This document shows, piece by piece, positions 40,679 through 52,158 of a stretch of 64,000 nt of DNA (positions are counted from its first letter, which is position 1; every line of letters begins with the position of its first letter). The translations under genes were made by a program, and so were the position numbers. The notes beneath the pieces were generated by a model. The model saw nothing but the letters and a program-made list of their open reading frames with translations, was not told where the DNA came from and made no database searches. The stretch is taken from contig JAVTVX010000013.1 in the NCBI GenBank assembly GCA_033439265.1, positions 5,668,501-5,732,500 on the forward strand, read 5' to 3'. The stretch comes from Dillenia suffruticosa. Taxonomy: Eukaryota; Streptophyta; Magnoliopsida; Dilleniales; Dilleniaceae.

Positions 40679-41118
40679 GATGAAAGTAAGACTAAAGTTG
40701 AATGATAAAGAGACACAAAACTAATAAAAAACTTAATTGTATTTCAAAGCAAGAATACATAGGTTTCGGAGTCTTTGTTCATAAGTTACAAAGAGAAGAA
40801 GACAGGAATTTATAGGAGAAGAAGAGAGAGAGAAAAGGACACAAGATGGCCCTCCAACAGCCAGAAATATAGCCGTTGGAGGGCCCTCCAGCAGCTGGCA
40901 GAACTAGCCGTTGGAATCCTTTCCAACGGCTATTCTGCTGGCAGATGGGAAGGGCTCTTAGGCCCTTCCTTCTTGGGCTGGAGGAGAGCACTTTCTTGGG
41001 CCTGATGAGACTTCTTCTTGGGCTGGACTGTTTCACCAAATGAGCTTAGAGAGTGGGTTGCAGGATTTGATACAAAGGCTGATAAATTCTGGGCTTTAAG
41101 TGATTTTTATTTTCAACA
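40678..41118 (-). repeat. 5' LTR of the copia element
   Basis: This is the 5' LTR in element orientation, directly next to the tRNA-Met PBS at 40666-40677. Its hairpin cluster is at 40848-40969. Confidence 0.95.
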
Positions 41119-42220
41119 CTATTTTCTTACATTCTGAGTTTTCTCTCTCTCTCTCTCCCCTTTTTTTTGGGGTGTTCCTTTGGGGCTTAAAAATAAGCAA
41201 ATGGAAGGTCTTGTTCTTGCACGGGTAAAGACAGATTCAATGAAGAAAAGATTCTGTGGTTTGTTTGTTGTGGGATTAGGGTTCTTTTTCCTGTGTTTCT
41301 TGATCTATTTTCTTAAGAGGTCTCTCTTTCTCTCTCTCTCTCTCTTTCTAACATAGCTGTAATATTTCATAATTGAATTCAATTCTTCTCTCTCCCCCAA
41401 CATTTTTAATCTTTTGGTTTGGGTTATGATTTAGGTTGGTTTCTTATTCACTTGTTTGGCTTCAAACATTTTGATCAAGGTTCATTTCTTCTCCTTATAT
41501 AAAGGATCGGTTTAGGTTGTCTCTATTCTTTGATTTATGAGTTTCTTGGTTTGTTTTTTAACATTTTTTTTGGGAGGGTTCAATCGGGGTTTTAAAATAA
41601 TCAAGTTTCTTATTCTCATTCATTCATTTGGTTTCTATGTTTTTTGTTCTTCTTTCCAACTATCATAAAATCTTTGTTTCTTCTCTACAAGTAAAGGATC
41701 AGGTTTTGGTTATTTCTACTCTGACTTTTGACTTTCTTGGTTTGTTTTCTAATATTCTCTTTTTTTGGGGGGGTTGAAAATAAGAAAGCGGAAGGTCTAA
41801 TTCTTGGACGGGAAAGATGGATTCAATGAGGAAAAGATTTTAAGGTTTGTCTCTTCTATGGTTTGGCTCTTTTTCCTGTGTTTATTGATCTATTTTCTTA
41901 CGTTCTCAGGTTCAAGTTTGAAAATATGCAAGTGGGATGTTTGGTTCTTAGACGGGAAAGATGTATTCGATGAAGAATATGAGGTTTGCCTCTGCTACAG
42001 TTAGGGTTCTTTTTCCTGTGTTGTGGATCTATTTTCTTATATACTTTTGATGTTGCTATTTGGCACCCATGGCCATTAATCCCTTCTTTTTGGCGAGTTT
42101 GAAACCACAAAACCTGTAATGGTTTTTGAGAGAAATTACTAGTTGATCTGAGTGTCCCACAATGGGTTAAGGTGCATTGTTTGTTTCTCATGATTAGGAT
42201 TATCTTGATGCATCCATTTT

Positions 42221-43848
42221 AGAGATATCATTAATTTGAACTAGAATTAAGGTCTAATTGATCTACAACACCTTTAGTTAATATATGCATTTCTCTTGAA
42301 TCCTTTATTTGTTAGTCTTATATTTTGATGGTAACATGTTTTGGAGTTATTAATTTGATTTAGTGTTAATACTATAACAAATGGATGCTCTAGATAATAT
42401 AATTGTATCTTCTAGTTTACTTAGAATTGTGCATATCAGGCATAAGAGTTATACATTATCCTCAGCTTATGTGCTCCAAAAAATAAGTAATTTTGTTTAA
42501 GAGGATTCTAGAATCAATTGAAGATTCCCTGATGCTTTGTGGAATCAATTGAAGATTCCTTAATGCTTTGTTGCGCAAAGATTGTTTGTTAATTGGTTGT
42601 AACTTGTTTCATAAAGTGTTCATTCGATTGGCTAAGGTTTCCTTTTCTGTTTCCACACCTATCATCACTTCTCGAAGCTTGGGACATTCACATTAGGAAG
42701 TTTGATGAATAAATTAAGGGGTTTTAAATGTACTGGTATTCCCTTTGGATCGGTGGATTTTAAATTCATTTGAATTATGAAATGAGGGAGATTTTAAAGT
42801 ACTGACTTTCTAAAATCCACAAATTAGTAAATTTCTTGTTTGGACCATGCTTGGAATTTAGGTTGAATTTTGTATATAATTAGTTGCTATTAAAAAATTG
42901 TCCAATTTTTGGCAAAACAAAATCCATCCAAGTCAATAATCATCATTCAGAGGTCGCAAAGAACATTGAAGAGAGAGCATAAAGAGCTAGGAAAGATGAA
43001 AACAGGGCCAACTCTCTACCCTAAATCAAAAGAGAATGATTTTTTAAAATGGAGGGATGTCAAAAATTGGGGTTTCACAATTAAGAGCGTGGTAGTTATT
43101 TGGTTGAGAATGAGAAATTGTGATGCATTGATAAAAATATAGAAAAGAGGAATAGGTTTTTGCTGGGGTTACGATATTGTTGATCGGTAGTGGCATATTA
43201 GGGTTTTGGTGAGTGATAGGTTGAAGAAGAAGGAGAACAAAAGAAGGCTTGTAGTGGTGACAACAATGGAGGCTTGTGGCTGCCATGATGTCATGGTGGC
43301 AATGGAGATGGTGATTTAGGACAGAATTGTGGGGTTTTGAAGTTAGTGCTTCATGATGAGGGAGATTGGGGAAATGATGGTGGTGATTCTCACACCTTGA
43401 CGGATATGGTTGCCTGAAAAGTGAAAGGAAAAAAAAAAAAAGAGGTAAAGATGTAAGATGGTCACCAGAAAGGTGAGGCAAGACTTTGACTTCTAGGTTG
43501 AATATTGGGTGTTTCACAAAATCCTCTCAACCAAGGATTTTGATTTTATTTGGGTACTTTAGGCCTCAAAATACCTCCACAAAATACCTACACACACACA
43601 CACACAAAATTTCAAGCTCATTCTTCATTTTCAAATGTTTGCATTTTTATTCTATCACTTTTCCTTGTTTTACATTTTACCTTTCAAACTAGTTGTTTTG
43701 GTTCTCAATTTTTTCCTTTTAGCACTTTGATTTTTTTTTTAACATTTGCAATTTGTTCACCCCTAGATCTTTTGCAACTTTTGCATCTATTATTATATTA
43801 GTTCTTTCAATTTGTTTCCTTTTTAACTTATTCCGTTTAAACATTTCC
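42221..43848. other. Flank of the TRIM-like insertion, no gene recognised
   Basis: 42221-42467 is duplicated at about 30900-31173. From 42468 to 43848 the sequence is unique in the window, AT-rich with a few GGTGGTGG-type low-complexity stretches (43200-43400) and a short (CA)n at 43587-43605. The 157-codon minus-strand ORF at 43044-43517 is His/Leu-rich low-complexity and not convincing. Confidence 0.5.
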
Positions 43849-44365
43849 TGGTCGAAATAATAGAGTTAATAGTGCGTATTGGAAAAAAAAGAAAACAAAG
43901 TATTGGGACTTCTAGGGATTATGAATAGTAACCATGGTAAATAGTTAGAGGTGAAGGTTCATATGAAATTGGTGTATTGTTGGTGTGTGGTTTGTTGTAT
44001 AAATAGATGTGTGTTAAGTGCTTGTCACTCAAGGCAAACCTTTCACCATGTAATCTTACAAGCATCCTGTTAGGAAATGAAAAATGGAGGAACTGTAGGT
44101 TCTTGTGTAATCATGAACAGCCTTTCATTGATTGCAAAAAATCAACATTACAGACGAGAAAAGAGAAAAATAATCAGTCTGCTCTCATGAGCAAGACTGC
44201 CCTCTCACCAAGCCAAAGCCTTAAACTACTTCCCCACCATTCCATCTTCCCTCTCAACTATTTATAGCTTAATTTCAGCATATTCCCTCTCTAACTAATT
44301 CAGATTCTTTTAACACAATTTTGTTACTCCTAATAGCTTCTCCTTGCCTCTCCGTTGATAAACCT

Positions 44366-44692
44366 TCAGCCCTTTAGATCCAGCCACAAGTCCTGCATTA
44401 GCCACCTCATCCTCCAGTTTTTCCTTGGATGCCACTTCATTATCCAGTTGGTTGTTTGCAGGCTTTCCCATAATATTGGCCCTGCTGAAACTTCAGCCTT
44501 GTCCTCAAGGCTGTAGCTTGGAAATTGGCTCTTAAAATCTGGAAGATCCAGCCAAGTTGCATCCATTTTAGTTCCTTCCTCCCAGCGGACCAGCACATCT
44601 TTTCTCTCTCTAACGAATGTTCGGATAGTGTTGCGAATCTTCTGTAGCTGCATCTTCTCTAGCGGCTTCGTCGGTCGAAGAAACTTCGTCAT
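44366..44692 (-). pseudogene. Chromodomain remnant of the chromovirus integrase
   Basis: On the minus strand the open frame includes VLVRWEEGTKMDATWLDL followed by FKSQFPSYSLEDKAEV, the typical chromodomain plus tail at the C-terminus of chromovirus integrase. The frame runs on into the LTR and stops at 44366, a common arrangement. The residues before it (TKFLRPTKPLEKMQL) are read from the gag-overlapping DNA in another frame, so the true integrase N-terminal part is gone. Confidence 0.85.
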
Positions 44693-45640
44693 CGCTCAAA
44701 ATGATTGCACGAAGGCTCTTGTTGGGACAGTTGTGAAGAGGGTGGTAAGGTTGTTTGCACTTGAAGCACAAACCCTTGGAGCGCAGATCCATGAGCTCTT
44801 GTTGGAGTCGCTCCACTTACGTGACCCGGAAGTGGATTGGATACCGTTTCCTTTACCCGAAAGTACTCCTGTTATAAAGAACTCATTATCGCGTTTGATC
44901 TCCTGAGTTAACTTCATAGTCTGAAAGAGGGAGAGAGTTTCGTGCGATCGCATTCGCACGCGAATCTTGTCTTTGAGGCCATTGTGGAAGAGACCTAGAT
45001 GGATCGAGGGATTCAAGCCCTTGACGAGTGCTGTTTTGACGACAAACTCGTCGATGTAAGCATCGACTGTTGCTAACTGCTTGGTGGATGCCAGCACTTT
45101 GAAGGAGTTTGTTGATAAACCCCCCCGAAGCGATCGAAAAGATTTGATGAGAGGTCAGACCAAGAAATCGAGGGGTTCTGAGTGAGTAACCACTAAACCC
45201 AAAGGAACGTAGGGCTATCCATGGAAATCATAGCCACAACAACCTTCGTTTCATCGGTGACACGATTAATAATGAAAAATTCTCCGCTCGTGCTACCCAA
45301 GCCGTAGGATCATGACCATCAAAACAAGGGAGGTCGACTAGTCGCAGCGCAAAAGGTAAGTATTTGTGATGGGTTTTTTGTTTTGTGGGTGGTTTTGGTG
45401 GTGGATTCCCAAGATGGGAATGGACCCTATTTTGAGTGAAGGGATTCCGGGAACACCATATAGTGTAGAAGCAGAGGAACTAGCTTCCTCACGACCTTCG
45501 TGTTTTTGTAGCAATAGTGCTGCCACCAGTTCTTCCGGTGAGTTGAGTTTGTCCATCCTGGTGCGATGGATGTTCATTTTCTCGACCAGTGTTGAGACAC
45601 TCTTTCCGAGTTCGGCAATACTTTTCTCCTAGGACTCTAA
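44610..45640 (-). pseudogene. Chromovirus gag remnant with zinc knuckle
   Basis: Minus-strand pieces in more than one frame: N-terminal fragments about 45577-45338, a capsid-like segment 45097-44830 (YIDEFVVKTALVKGLNP, LFHNGLKDKIRVRM), and a CCHC knuckle CFKCKQPYHPLHNC at about 44770. An acidic tail SDDEVSSTDEAARED then runs into the chromodomain DNA. Frameshifts lie between the pieces. Confidence 0.85.
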
Positions 45641-46270
45641 TTTTGTATCTATTCTGGTGTTAGTCATGAAGGAAAGTATGGACGAGACAGTGGAGAAAAA
45701 GATGGAAGGGAGATGGAGCAGAAAGAGAGGTGGGGAAGAGAGTGGCAGGTCGGACCAATTGTTAGGAAATGAAAATTGGAGGAACTATAGGTTCATGTGT
45801 GATAATGAACAGCCTTTCATTGGTTGCAGAAAATGAACATTACAGACGAGAAAAGAGAAAAAAAAAATCAGTCTACTCTCATGAGCAAGACTGCCCTCTC
45901 ACCAAGCCAAAGCCTTAAACTACTCCCCCCCTTTCCATCTTCCCTCTTATCTATTTATAGCTTAATTTCAGCGTATTCTCTCTCTAACTAATTCAGATTC
46001 TTTCAATATCATTTTGTTACTCCTAATAGCTTCTCCTTGCCTCTCCGTTGATAAACCTTCAGCCCTTTAGATTCAGCCACAAGTCCTACAGTAGCCACCT
46101 TATCCTTCGGTTGTTCCTTAGATGCCACTTCATTATCCAGTTGGTTGTTTGCAAGCTTTCCCATAACACATCCTTTCAGCACATAACCCCTCTCAAGCCA
46201 ATTGAGCCAATGCAGCACTCAAGGTAATTGAGTCACAAAAAGAATTATGGTTTCTCCTCCATTCCCAACA

Positions 46271-46282
46271 TGGTATCAAAGC
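46271..46282 (+). other. Primer-binding site (tRNA-Met) of the TRIM-like element
   Basis: TGGTATCAAAGC immediately after the LTR end CCCAACA. It differs by one base from the common plant TGGTATCAGAGC. Confidence 0.85.
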
Positions 46283-47022
46283 CTATCATCCTCCAGCCTG
46301 TATCCATAGAGCTCAATCACATTTTTCGCTAATATGTTGCAAGTCAGTCCTGAGCCACTCGAATCTAGTCGCTTTCTGGTCAAGCTCTAGTAGTTGCTCG
46401 TCATCCTTCCTACAGTCAAGCTCATCTGTCATCTAGTTGAGTAGGAGTTTCTATGGGACTGCCACCTGGTCAAGCAGTACTCCTGTCTCCGTCAAATCTT
46501 GTCTCCATCAGAACTGCCATCTGGTGAAGGAGTTCCCTGTATCTCTGTTAAGTTTGGTCTCCATCAGAAGTTTCTTCAGCCATCTAGTCTGGCAGAAGTT
46601 TCAAATTGTCATTCTAACTATCCATTAATCTGGTCTACTTGTTATCCTCTGGCACAAGCTCAGCTCTTCCCTCAGTCTCATGGGTTTGCCATTTGGTCCA
46701 GCAGTACTCAGAACTGCCAAAACTCCTTGTCACATCCTTAGTTAGCTTAGTTATCTTTGTAGAAAATTCAGCATATTGTCCAATTCTGCAACAAATTCAT
46801 CGTCTCTGCAGTATCCAGTCGGTCCTGCAGAAGATTCAGCTTCTGATTCTCTGACTCTTTATTCTTCAGATTTCAGATTTGTCTCCAATCAACTCGCCAG
46901 CCTCTCATCTTCTTATTATGGGGGTAACTCCCCCCCCCCACGGCTTAAGTCCTCTATATGATGCATCATTATGTTTGTTACAAGCTTGGTGCAAATTGTC
47001 CATGTTCTGGCCGGAGGGGGAG

Positions 47023-47391
47023 TGTTGGAAGTAATGGAGTTGATCGTGTGTGTTGGAAATAAGAGAGTGTTCATGAAGTGTTGTGACTTTTAGGGAATGA
47101 GTAGTCACTATAGTAAAAGCTTCGGAGTTGATGTTCATAGGAAGTTGTGTTGTTGGTATATTGTTTGCTGTATAAATAGATTTGTTGACTGCTAGCCATT
47201 CAAGCAAACCTTTTACCATGTAATCTCTTAATCACCCTTTCACCATGTAACCCCCCTCTCTCTCAAAAGCCAATCGATTCAATATCATAATGTAGCAGTC
47301 AAGTCAATTGAGTCTTTCACCCAAAAAAAAAAAAAATAGTCAAGTCAATTGAGTCACAAAAATAATATTGTTTCTCCTCCTCCCTTGTGCA
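47023..47391 (+). repeat. 3' LTR of the TRIM-like element
   Basis: It starts TGTTGGAAGT after the purine tract. It contains a local duplication of TAGCAGTCAAGTCAATTGAGT around 47295-47355 with an A-run of about 13 between the copies, which makes it longer than the 5' LTR. The end is taken at 47391. Confidence 0.75.
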
Positions 47392-50300
47392 ATATGTTCT
47401 TCATTTCAATATGTATTCCCCCTTTTAAAATCCACCTGTTACCCTTCGTGACAAAGAGTAACTATCATTTTTTTTTCTCTTATTTTCTTCATGATGTTGA
47501 TGGTGTTTCATGCTCTTTCCCTCTCTTGGTATCTTATAAAACTAGTTTGTTGGTTTCTGGCGCATTTGATTTCACTTCTCCTTTTGTTTTCCATCTCTTC
47601 TCTATTTTGTGCTTCTTTTTGTAGGATGCTCTTTAATGATCTCTCTCTCGGTACATTGTACTAGCAATTTGACTGTGGGAAAACATTTTCTATATACAAT
47701 ATCATTGTCAATTTCAGGACGAAGGTAATTTAGGTAGTGATTTTGAAAGACAGACATAATATCATATGATCTGTGTTTATAAATAAACATATGATTCCTA
47801 TATTTTTATAGGATGTGCCCTTTCTTTGAATAGGCACAAATGCCTATTTATGTATTCCTATGTTCAATTTTCATTGATCAGGTTTACTCTATTGTTGTTC
47901 TATTGTTATTGTTGGGACGATTTGTTGTGTGGAGTTATAGGGATTGTGGTTAAATTTTCTGCAAGTTAAAAGCTACTAAACCTGCTAACCCAATCAATAT
48001 GAACAATGAAGGCTCAAATGATATAACAAAGGCCCTATAACTCCAAGAAAACTCAAATGATATGAATTGAATAAAGGGCAGGCAGTTGTGCCTATTCAAA
48101 GTGGGCTCATGTCCTTTTAAATTTTGGGACTTACATGTGTATTTATGAAGGGAAATCATTTGAAACGACATATTTTTCAAAATCATACCAATTGTCTGTT
48201 GGTTTAGTGGGATGTGACGTTAGATCTTTTAATCAAGATTCTGAATTCGAATCGCGACTTCGGTATGGGGTAAACTATGTTGGGGTAGTCTCCCTAAATG
48301 GGTCATTGCAGGTCCTGGACCGGATTAGTCGACAATTCTGAATTCGACTCACGACTTGGGTATGGGGTAAACTATGTTGGGAGGGTAATTTTCTTAAATG
48401 AGTCACCGTAAGTTCCGAACCGGATTAGTCAATAATGATTCTGGATATCGGTTGATATAGTACAAAAAAAAAAAAAATATCTCTAGCTTGGGTGGGTGCT
48501 GTAACATAAAGACTTTACTTTCAGTTGTTGTCCACCTCGACAACATATGACTTGCAAGTTCTAACAGGTATCATAATTCGGTGCCTGAGTGACCTTTGTG
48601 TTTCGAAAATATCTGGAATGTTTTGATTGGGATGCAACTTTCGCAGTCTTATGGAAGAGTTTCATAAACAAGCAAACATAGTATGCAACATTTATAGGTA
48701 GAATTTAAGTTTTCTTCGATTTTGATCACCCAATTCGGTTGTTTGATATCGTCTTAGAGCAAAAATGTTTTGTTTGCATGCCTTGCAAGTGACGCACCAT
48801 TGTTTTCTCTTTTAAATAAGGAAAAGGCATTTGACATTTCCATTCACTGGGCAAGCCTGTGTCGTTTGTTTTCAAAACTCCAGATTCCAGTTGTCCCTAG
48901 GTAAAATGACAGGATTGCTCCGCTACTCCCCCACCACCCCTCCTCCCCCCCCCCCCAAAAAAAAAAAAAAAAAACTCCCTCGCTCAAGATACCCTCTTTT
49001 TACACCCATCACGCGGAATTTTAGTTATGGCCCTTTTAATGTTTTGTCTTGGGCTGCAACTAACGAGGGCTTGGGCCAGGTGCTTATTTGCCCAATGCCT
49101 TTGCCTTTATTCTTTTTTTTTTTGGTATCTTGATTTAGTTACCGTCCAGTATTCGGAATTCGTTCCGACTAATCTGTATCGATTGTTGCAGGATTTATAT
49201 TGTGGGGGCGAGTCTTCCAATATTATTTTTTCTGTGCTTAGGGGAGTCGATCTCTTGACTTGATTAAGGAAACCTATGTTAACAAGTGTTGGTCATTTGC
49301 CTTTATTCAGTCTCAAACGAAACCACATATCCGGGGCATGACGCGACAGCATAATCATCAAATTCAAAACCAGTGCATTATAGCTTAATCGGCTTCGTCC
49401 TCTCTCCTAGGTCTTACATTTGAGTATTCTTATGTACCCAAAAAAAAAAATTCAAAATGAACAATAAAAACAAAATCTTTTAGCATTCTCATGTAGTCAC
49501 TTAATTTGAATTTTTAACATTTTATTTTGTTTTGTATTTTTTAAAGGGTTTCATCGGTTTACCTTTTGAAAGACCCACAATATCTTCTCATAACTCATAG
49601 GCAAACTTTCACTAATTATTCTCATAAAAGCAATTTTTCAAAAAAAAAGTGATTTGTAATATGTTATTATTCTGAAAAATCGTAAAATTTAAATTTTTAT
49701 TGGTAGGAAATTACCGATAATATTGTGTTTTGAAAATATCTGGAACGTTAAAGGTCTCTTTTATTCCACCAAAAAAAAAAAAAAAAAAAGGTCTCTTTTA
49801 CTAGAGAAAGAGGAATGCAAACATCTTGGTTAGACTGATTCTTGCTTATCTTGCTGGAGCTTTAGGGAGAGTTATTTAATTGCATGAGAATAGAGTCATG
49901 AAGGCCAGAGAAATACTAGAAGCACAAAAACAAATCCCACTATATATATTTATACTCTTTTAAAAAAGATTGAAAATTTCTGAAAATGTATAATAAAGAC
50001 ATCGGATAAATCTTTTACATTTATTGGAATTACTGAAAAAATTTTCAAAAAATTTAATTTGTCAAATATCTATTGGGATCAAAATTGTATGGATTTAAAT
50101 CACAATGACCCACCCACCCCATACTTTTCTGTCAACTTATCGTGTGAAAGATTTGATATAAAGGCCATGCACGTGTTTCACAATTTTGGTTTATCTTTAT
50201 TCATTTGCCTTGGGGTTGAAGGGATTTTAATTTAGTTTCCAATTGTTGTTTAATGAATGGATTCCAATTTACATTTAAATTGTTTGGTCAATGATATTAA

Positions 50301-50599
50301 GAATGGTTATTCATTAACGAAGCTTCTTGATTTATTCACAATGATAGCTTCTGAAGGAAGTACACAGCAGTAACTTTGATAAAACTCATGCAATTGTTTT
50401 CTATGTAAATTCCTCATGATGGGAATATTAGACATTTTACTATTTTCACCATTTATTTTGATTTTCGTATATTGTGCTCAGAGGTTTAGATTGAGTTTTT
50501 GTTGGCTTCAAAACTTGCGTTTGATTCCACAGCAAAAGGAACAATGGAAAACTTCCATCTCCACACATCATATTATCCGTCAGATTTAGAATCGCAGAA
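47392..50599. other. Intergenic DNA, no gene recognised
   Basis: 47392-about 47590 is duplicated at 31412-31625. The rest is AT-rich, with a SINE-like copy (48195-48476) and homopolymer runs of C and A at about 48944-48974. Short ORFs have no domain. Confidence 0.55.
48195..48476 (+). mobile_element. SINE-like element with internal tandem duplication and poly(A) tail
   Basis: The head GGTTTAGTGGGATG (about 48200) and GAATTCGAATCGCGAC (about 48243) resemble tRNA A and B boxes. A segment of about 97 bp starting ATTCTGAATTCGA and ending CCGGATTAGTC is present twice in tandem (48238-48333 and 48334-48430). The element ends in an A run at 48463-48476. Target duplication not identified. Confidence 0.65.
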
Positions 50600-50859
50600 C
50601 ATTGTATATATATATATATATATATTAAATGCTCTGTGTTCCCTTGTAATATTGCTATATTAGCGTAAGAAAAGATAATGCGGAATATGCTTCCCTCCCT
50701 AAATAATAATAATAATAATAATAATAATAATTTTGAAGTTTTTATTTGATGTACTATTCAAATACTATTGATTATATATATATAAAAAAAAATCAACATA
50801 AAATTCATGATAATTATGCAAAAATCAATGTGAATGTCGTTATATCTTATTTGGGTATT

Positions 50860-51041
50860 AATTTTTTTTTCACCATTGGGATCTGGGTTTTATTCGATTA
50901 ATCCGATTCGAGTACTGTAAAATTCATTTTTAGGGGTGGATTATTTAAAATTTTTTTTCCTTATTCTCAAGACTTGAACTCAAGACATCTGATTAAGAAG
51001 TAAAGTGCCCTTGATCATTCAAGTCAAAGGAGTTTGATCAT
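50860..51041 (-). mobile_element. SINE insertion with target duplication, in duplication copy 1 only
   Basis: About 182 bp, minus orientation. Its 3' poly(A) is the T run at 50862-50870, and its B-box-like GAGTTCAAGTCTTGAG is the complement of about 50971-50986. It is flanked by ATTTGGGTATT (50849-50859) and ATTTGGATATT (51042-51052), an 11-bp target duplication with one mismatch. The paralogous empty site is in copy 2 at about 51889-51900, which proves it is an insertion. Confidence 0.8.
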
Positions 51042-52106
51042 ATTTGGATATTGACGAAATACTAAATAGTATTAGAGAGATGGTAATGTTTTAATTTAAG
51101 ATCTCTTACTTTAAACTCTATAATATAAAATATAATTAAGATTTTAAATTATTAAATTTTAGATTGTTTGAATATTATTTTGAGGGTGACTTGGACGGTG
51201 GGAATTATTAGAGGGCCATGCAAAATTTTGTCACTCACTCCACACTCAAAAGTGCCAGTACCACGTGATTTTGACAACGTCATAGAGAGAGAGAGAGAGA
51301 TTGATTTTCCTTTTTGTTGGGAGTTGGGTGGGGGGGAAGGGAGGAGGAAAACGACTATTGCTTACTTGTTCGAGAGGGCAATGTTCAGGGAGGAAAACAC
51401 AATCACATTTCGCTACCTCACTGCCTAAACTTTTCTAAAGCTTGTTTTGAATGTCCCTCAGGGACATTGTATTGTACAAAATATAATATTATATATGGTA
51501 AATGTCCCTAACGGATAGGTTAAACAGTAGAGTCTCCCATTTTTATTCTCTCTCTTCCGATTTGATTTTGTTTTATTACATTTTCTTATATAAAATATAT
51601 ATATATTAAATGCTTTATATTCCATTGCAATATGTACTATATTAGCGTAATTTATTTTTAAGAAAATAGTCTGGTGGTCACAATCCTTCTTCTCCAATTT
51701 TGAGATTCAGAATTTGAATGATCGTGTAATAAAAAATATATATATATTAGCAGATAATAATAATTATAATAATTTTGAAGTTTTTAATTGATGTACTATT
51801 CAACTACTATTGATTTTAGAAAAAAAAAATCAACATAAAAATCACGATAATTCTGCAAAAATCAATGTCAGTGTCGGTATGTCCTATTTGGGTATTGAGT
51901 TTGACGAGAAATGCTAAATAGTATCATAGAGATTTGGTAATATATAAATTATAGATCTCTTACTCTAAAACTCTATAATATAAAATATAATTAAGATTTT
52001 AAATTATTAAATTTGAGCTTATTTGAATATTATTATGAGGGTGACTTGGACGGTGGGAATTGTTAGGGGGCCATGCAAAATTTTGTCACTCACTCCACTC
52101 TCAATA

Positions 52107-52116
52107 GTGCCAGTGA

Positions 52117-52154
<38 letters not shown>
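52107..52154 (+). repeat. (AG)n microsatellite
   Basis: About 20 AG units with small interruptions. The paralogous place in copy 1 (51283-51300) has only about 9 units. Confidence 0.9.

Positions 52155-52158
<4 letters not shown>

Larger units (their letters stand above)
36076..41118 (-). mobile_element. Ty1/copia LTR retrotransposon, decayed, 5043 bp
   Basis: The LTRs are 36076-36511 and 40678-41118 (about 436 and 441 bp), both starting TGATGAAAGT and ending TTTTCAACA on the plus strand. A perfect 5-bp target duplication CTATT flanks it (36071-36075 and 41119-41123). The minus-strand PBS is TGGTATCAGAGC (40677-40666, initiator tRNA-Met), and a purine tract CTTGAGGAGGAG precedes the 3' LTR at about 36512-36523. 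The domain order gag-protease-integrase-RT-RNase H is copia type. It inserted into the telo-box array, since array sequence continues on both sides. Near-identical LTRs suggest a fairly young insertion, yet the coding region is broken. Confidence 0.97.
29750..42220 (+). repeat. Degenerate tandem array of telo-box-containing units, split by a copia element
   Basis: A unit recurs in the same orientation, in full or partial form, near 29950, 30520, 33110, 33460, 33720, 33990, 34910, 35260, 35740, 41150, 41420 and 41690. Its landmarks, in order, are: TTAGGGTTAC; TTGGTTTCT; GAAATAAGGTG; TTTTGATCAAGGTTCGTTTC; GTTTTCTAACATTCTTGA; GGTTTGAAAATAAGCAAG; GATGGATTCAATGAAGAAAA; a second CTAGGGTTAGGGTT; CTTGATCTATTTTCTTAC; often a CT tract; then TTGAATTCAATTCTTTTATC. 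Full units are roughly 0.4-0.6 kb. A closing module with GAGGGTTTGAAA and TTTTTGAGAGAAAT appears at about 30340-30530, 30740-30900 and 42040-42220. Short ORFs recur (DGFNEEKILRF), but frames are not kept. The copia element at 36076-41118 interrupts it. I see no known repeat family. It may be an expanded intron or leader of a lost gene. Confidence 0.7.
44068..46168 (-). mobile_element. Internally deleted chromovirus (Ty3/gypsy), 2101 bp, nested in the TRIM-like LTR
   Basis: The LTRs are 44068-44475 and 45760-46168 (408 and 409 bp), starting TGTTAGGAAAT. The intact one ends CATAACA; the other has decayed to CATAATA. A perfect 5-bp duplication CATCC flanks the element (44063-44067 and 46169-46173) and splits the 5' LTR of the TRIM-like element. 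On the minus strand the interior is only about 1.28 kb: gag remnants are followed directly by a chromodomain, with protease, RT, RNase H and integrase absent. The interior next to the 5' LTR reads ATTGGTCCGACC, which would be the PBS, but I cannot assign its tRNA. Confidence 0.92.
43849..47391 (+). mobile_element. TRIM-like non-autonomous LTR element, interrupted by a chromovirus
   Basis: The 5' LTR is 43849-44067 plus 46169-46270 (about 316 bp once the inserted element is removed). The PBS TGGTATCAAAGC lies at 46271-46282 (initiator tRNA-Met). The interior of about 740 bp (46283-47022) has no coding domains and a CT-rich, loosely repeated make-up (CTGCCATCTGGT motifs). A purine tract GGCCGGAGGGGGAG (47009-47022) precedes the 3' LTR at 47023-47391. 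Both LTRs contain TGTATAAATAG as TATA box. Without the insertion the element would be about 1.4 kb, the size of TRIM elements. No clean target duplication is visible; the 3' end is placed by comparison with 31411. Confidence 0.8.

Noticed and set aside
35322..42004. Recurring DGFNEEKILRF peptide in several short ORFs
   Set aside because: It follows from repetition of one DNA unit. Stops and frameshifts differ between units and there is no conserved start, so a peptide-coding function is not supported.
43044..43517. 157-codon minus-strand ORF
   Set aside because: His/Leu/Ser-rich low-complexity translation of a GGT/GAT-rich plus strand. No domain, no splice context.
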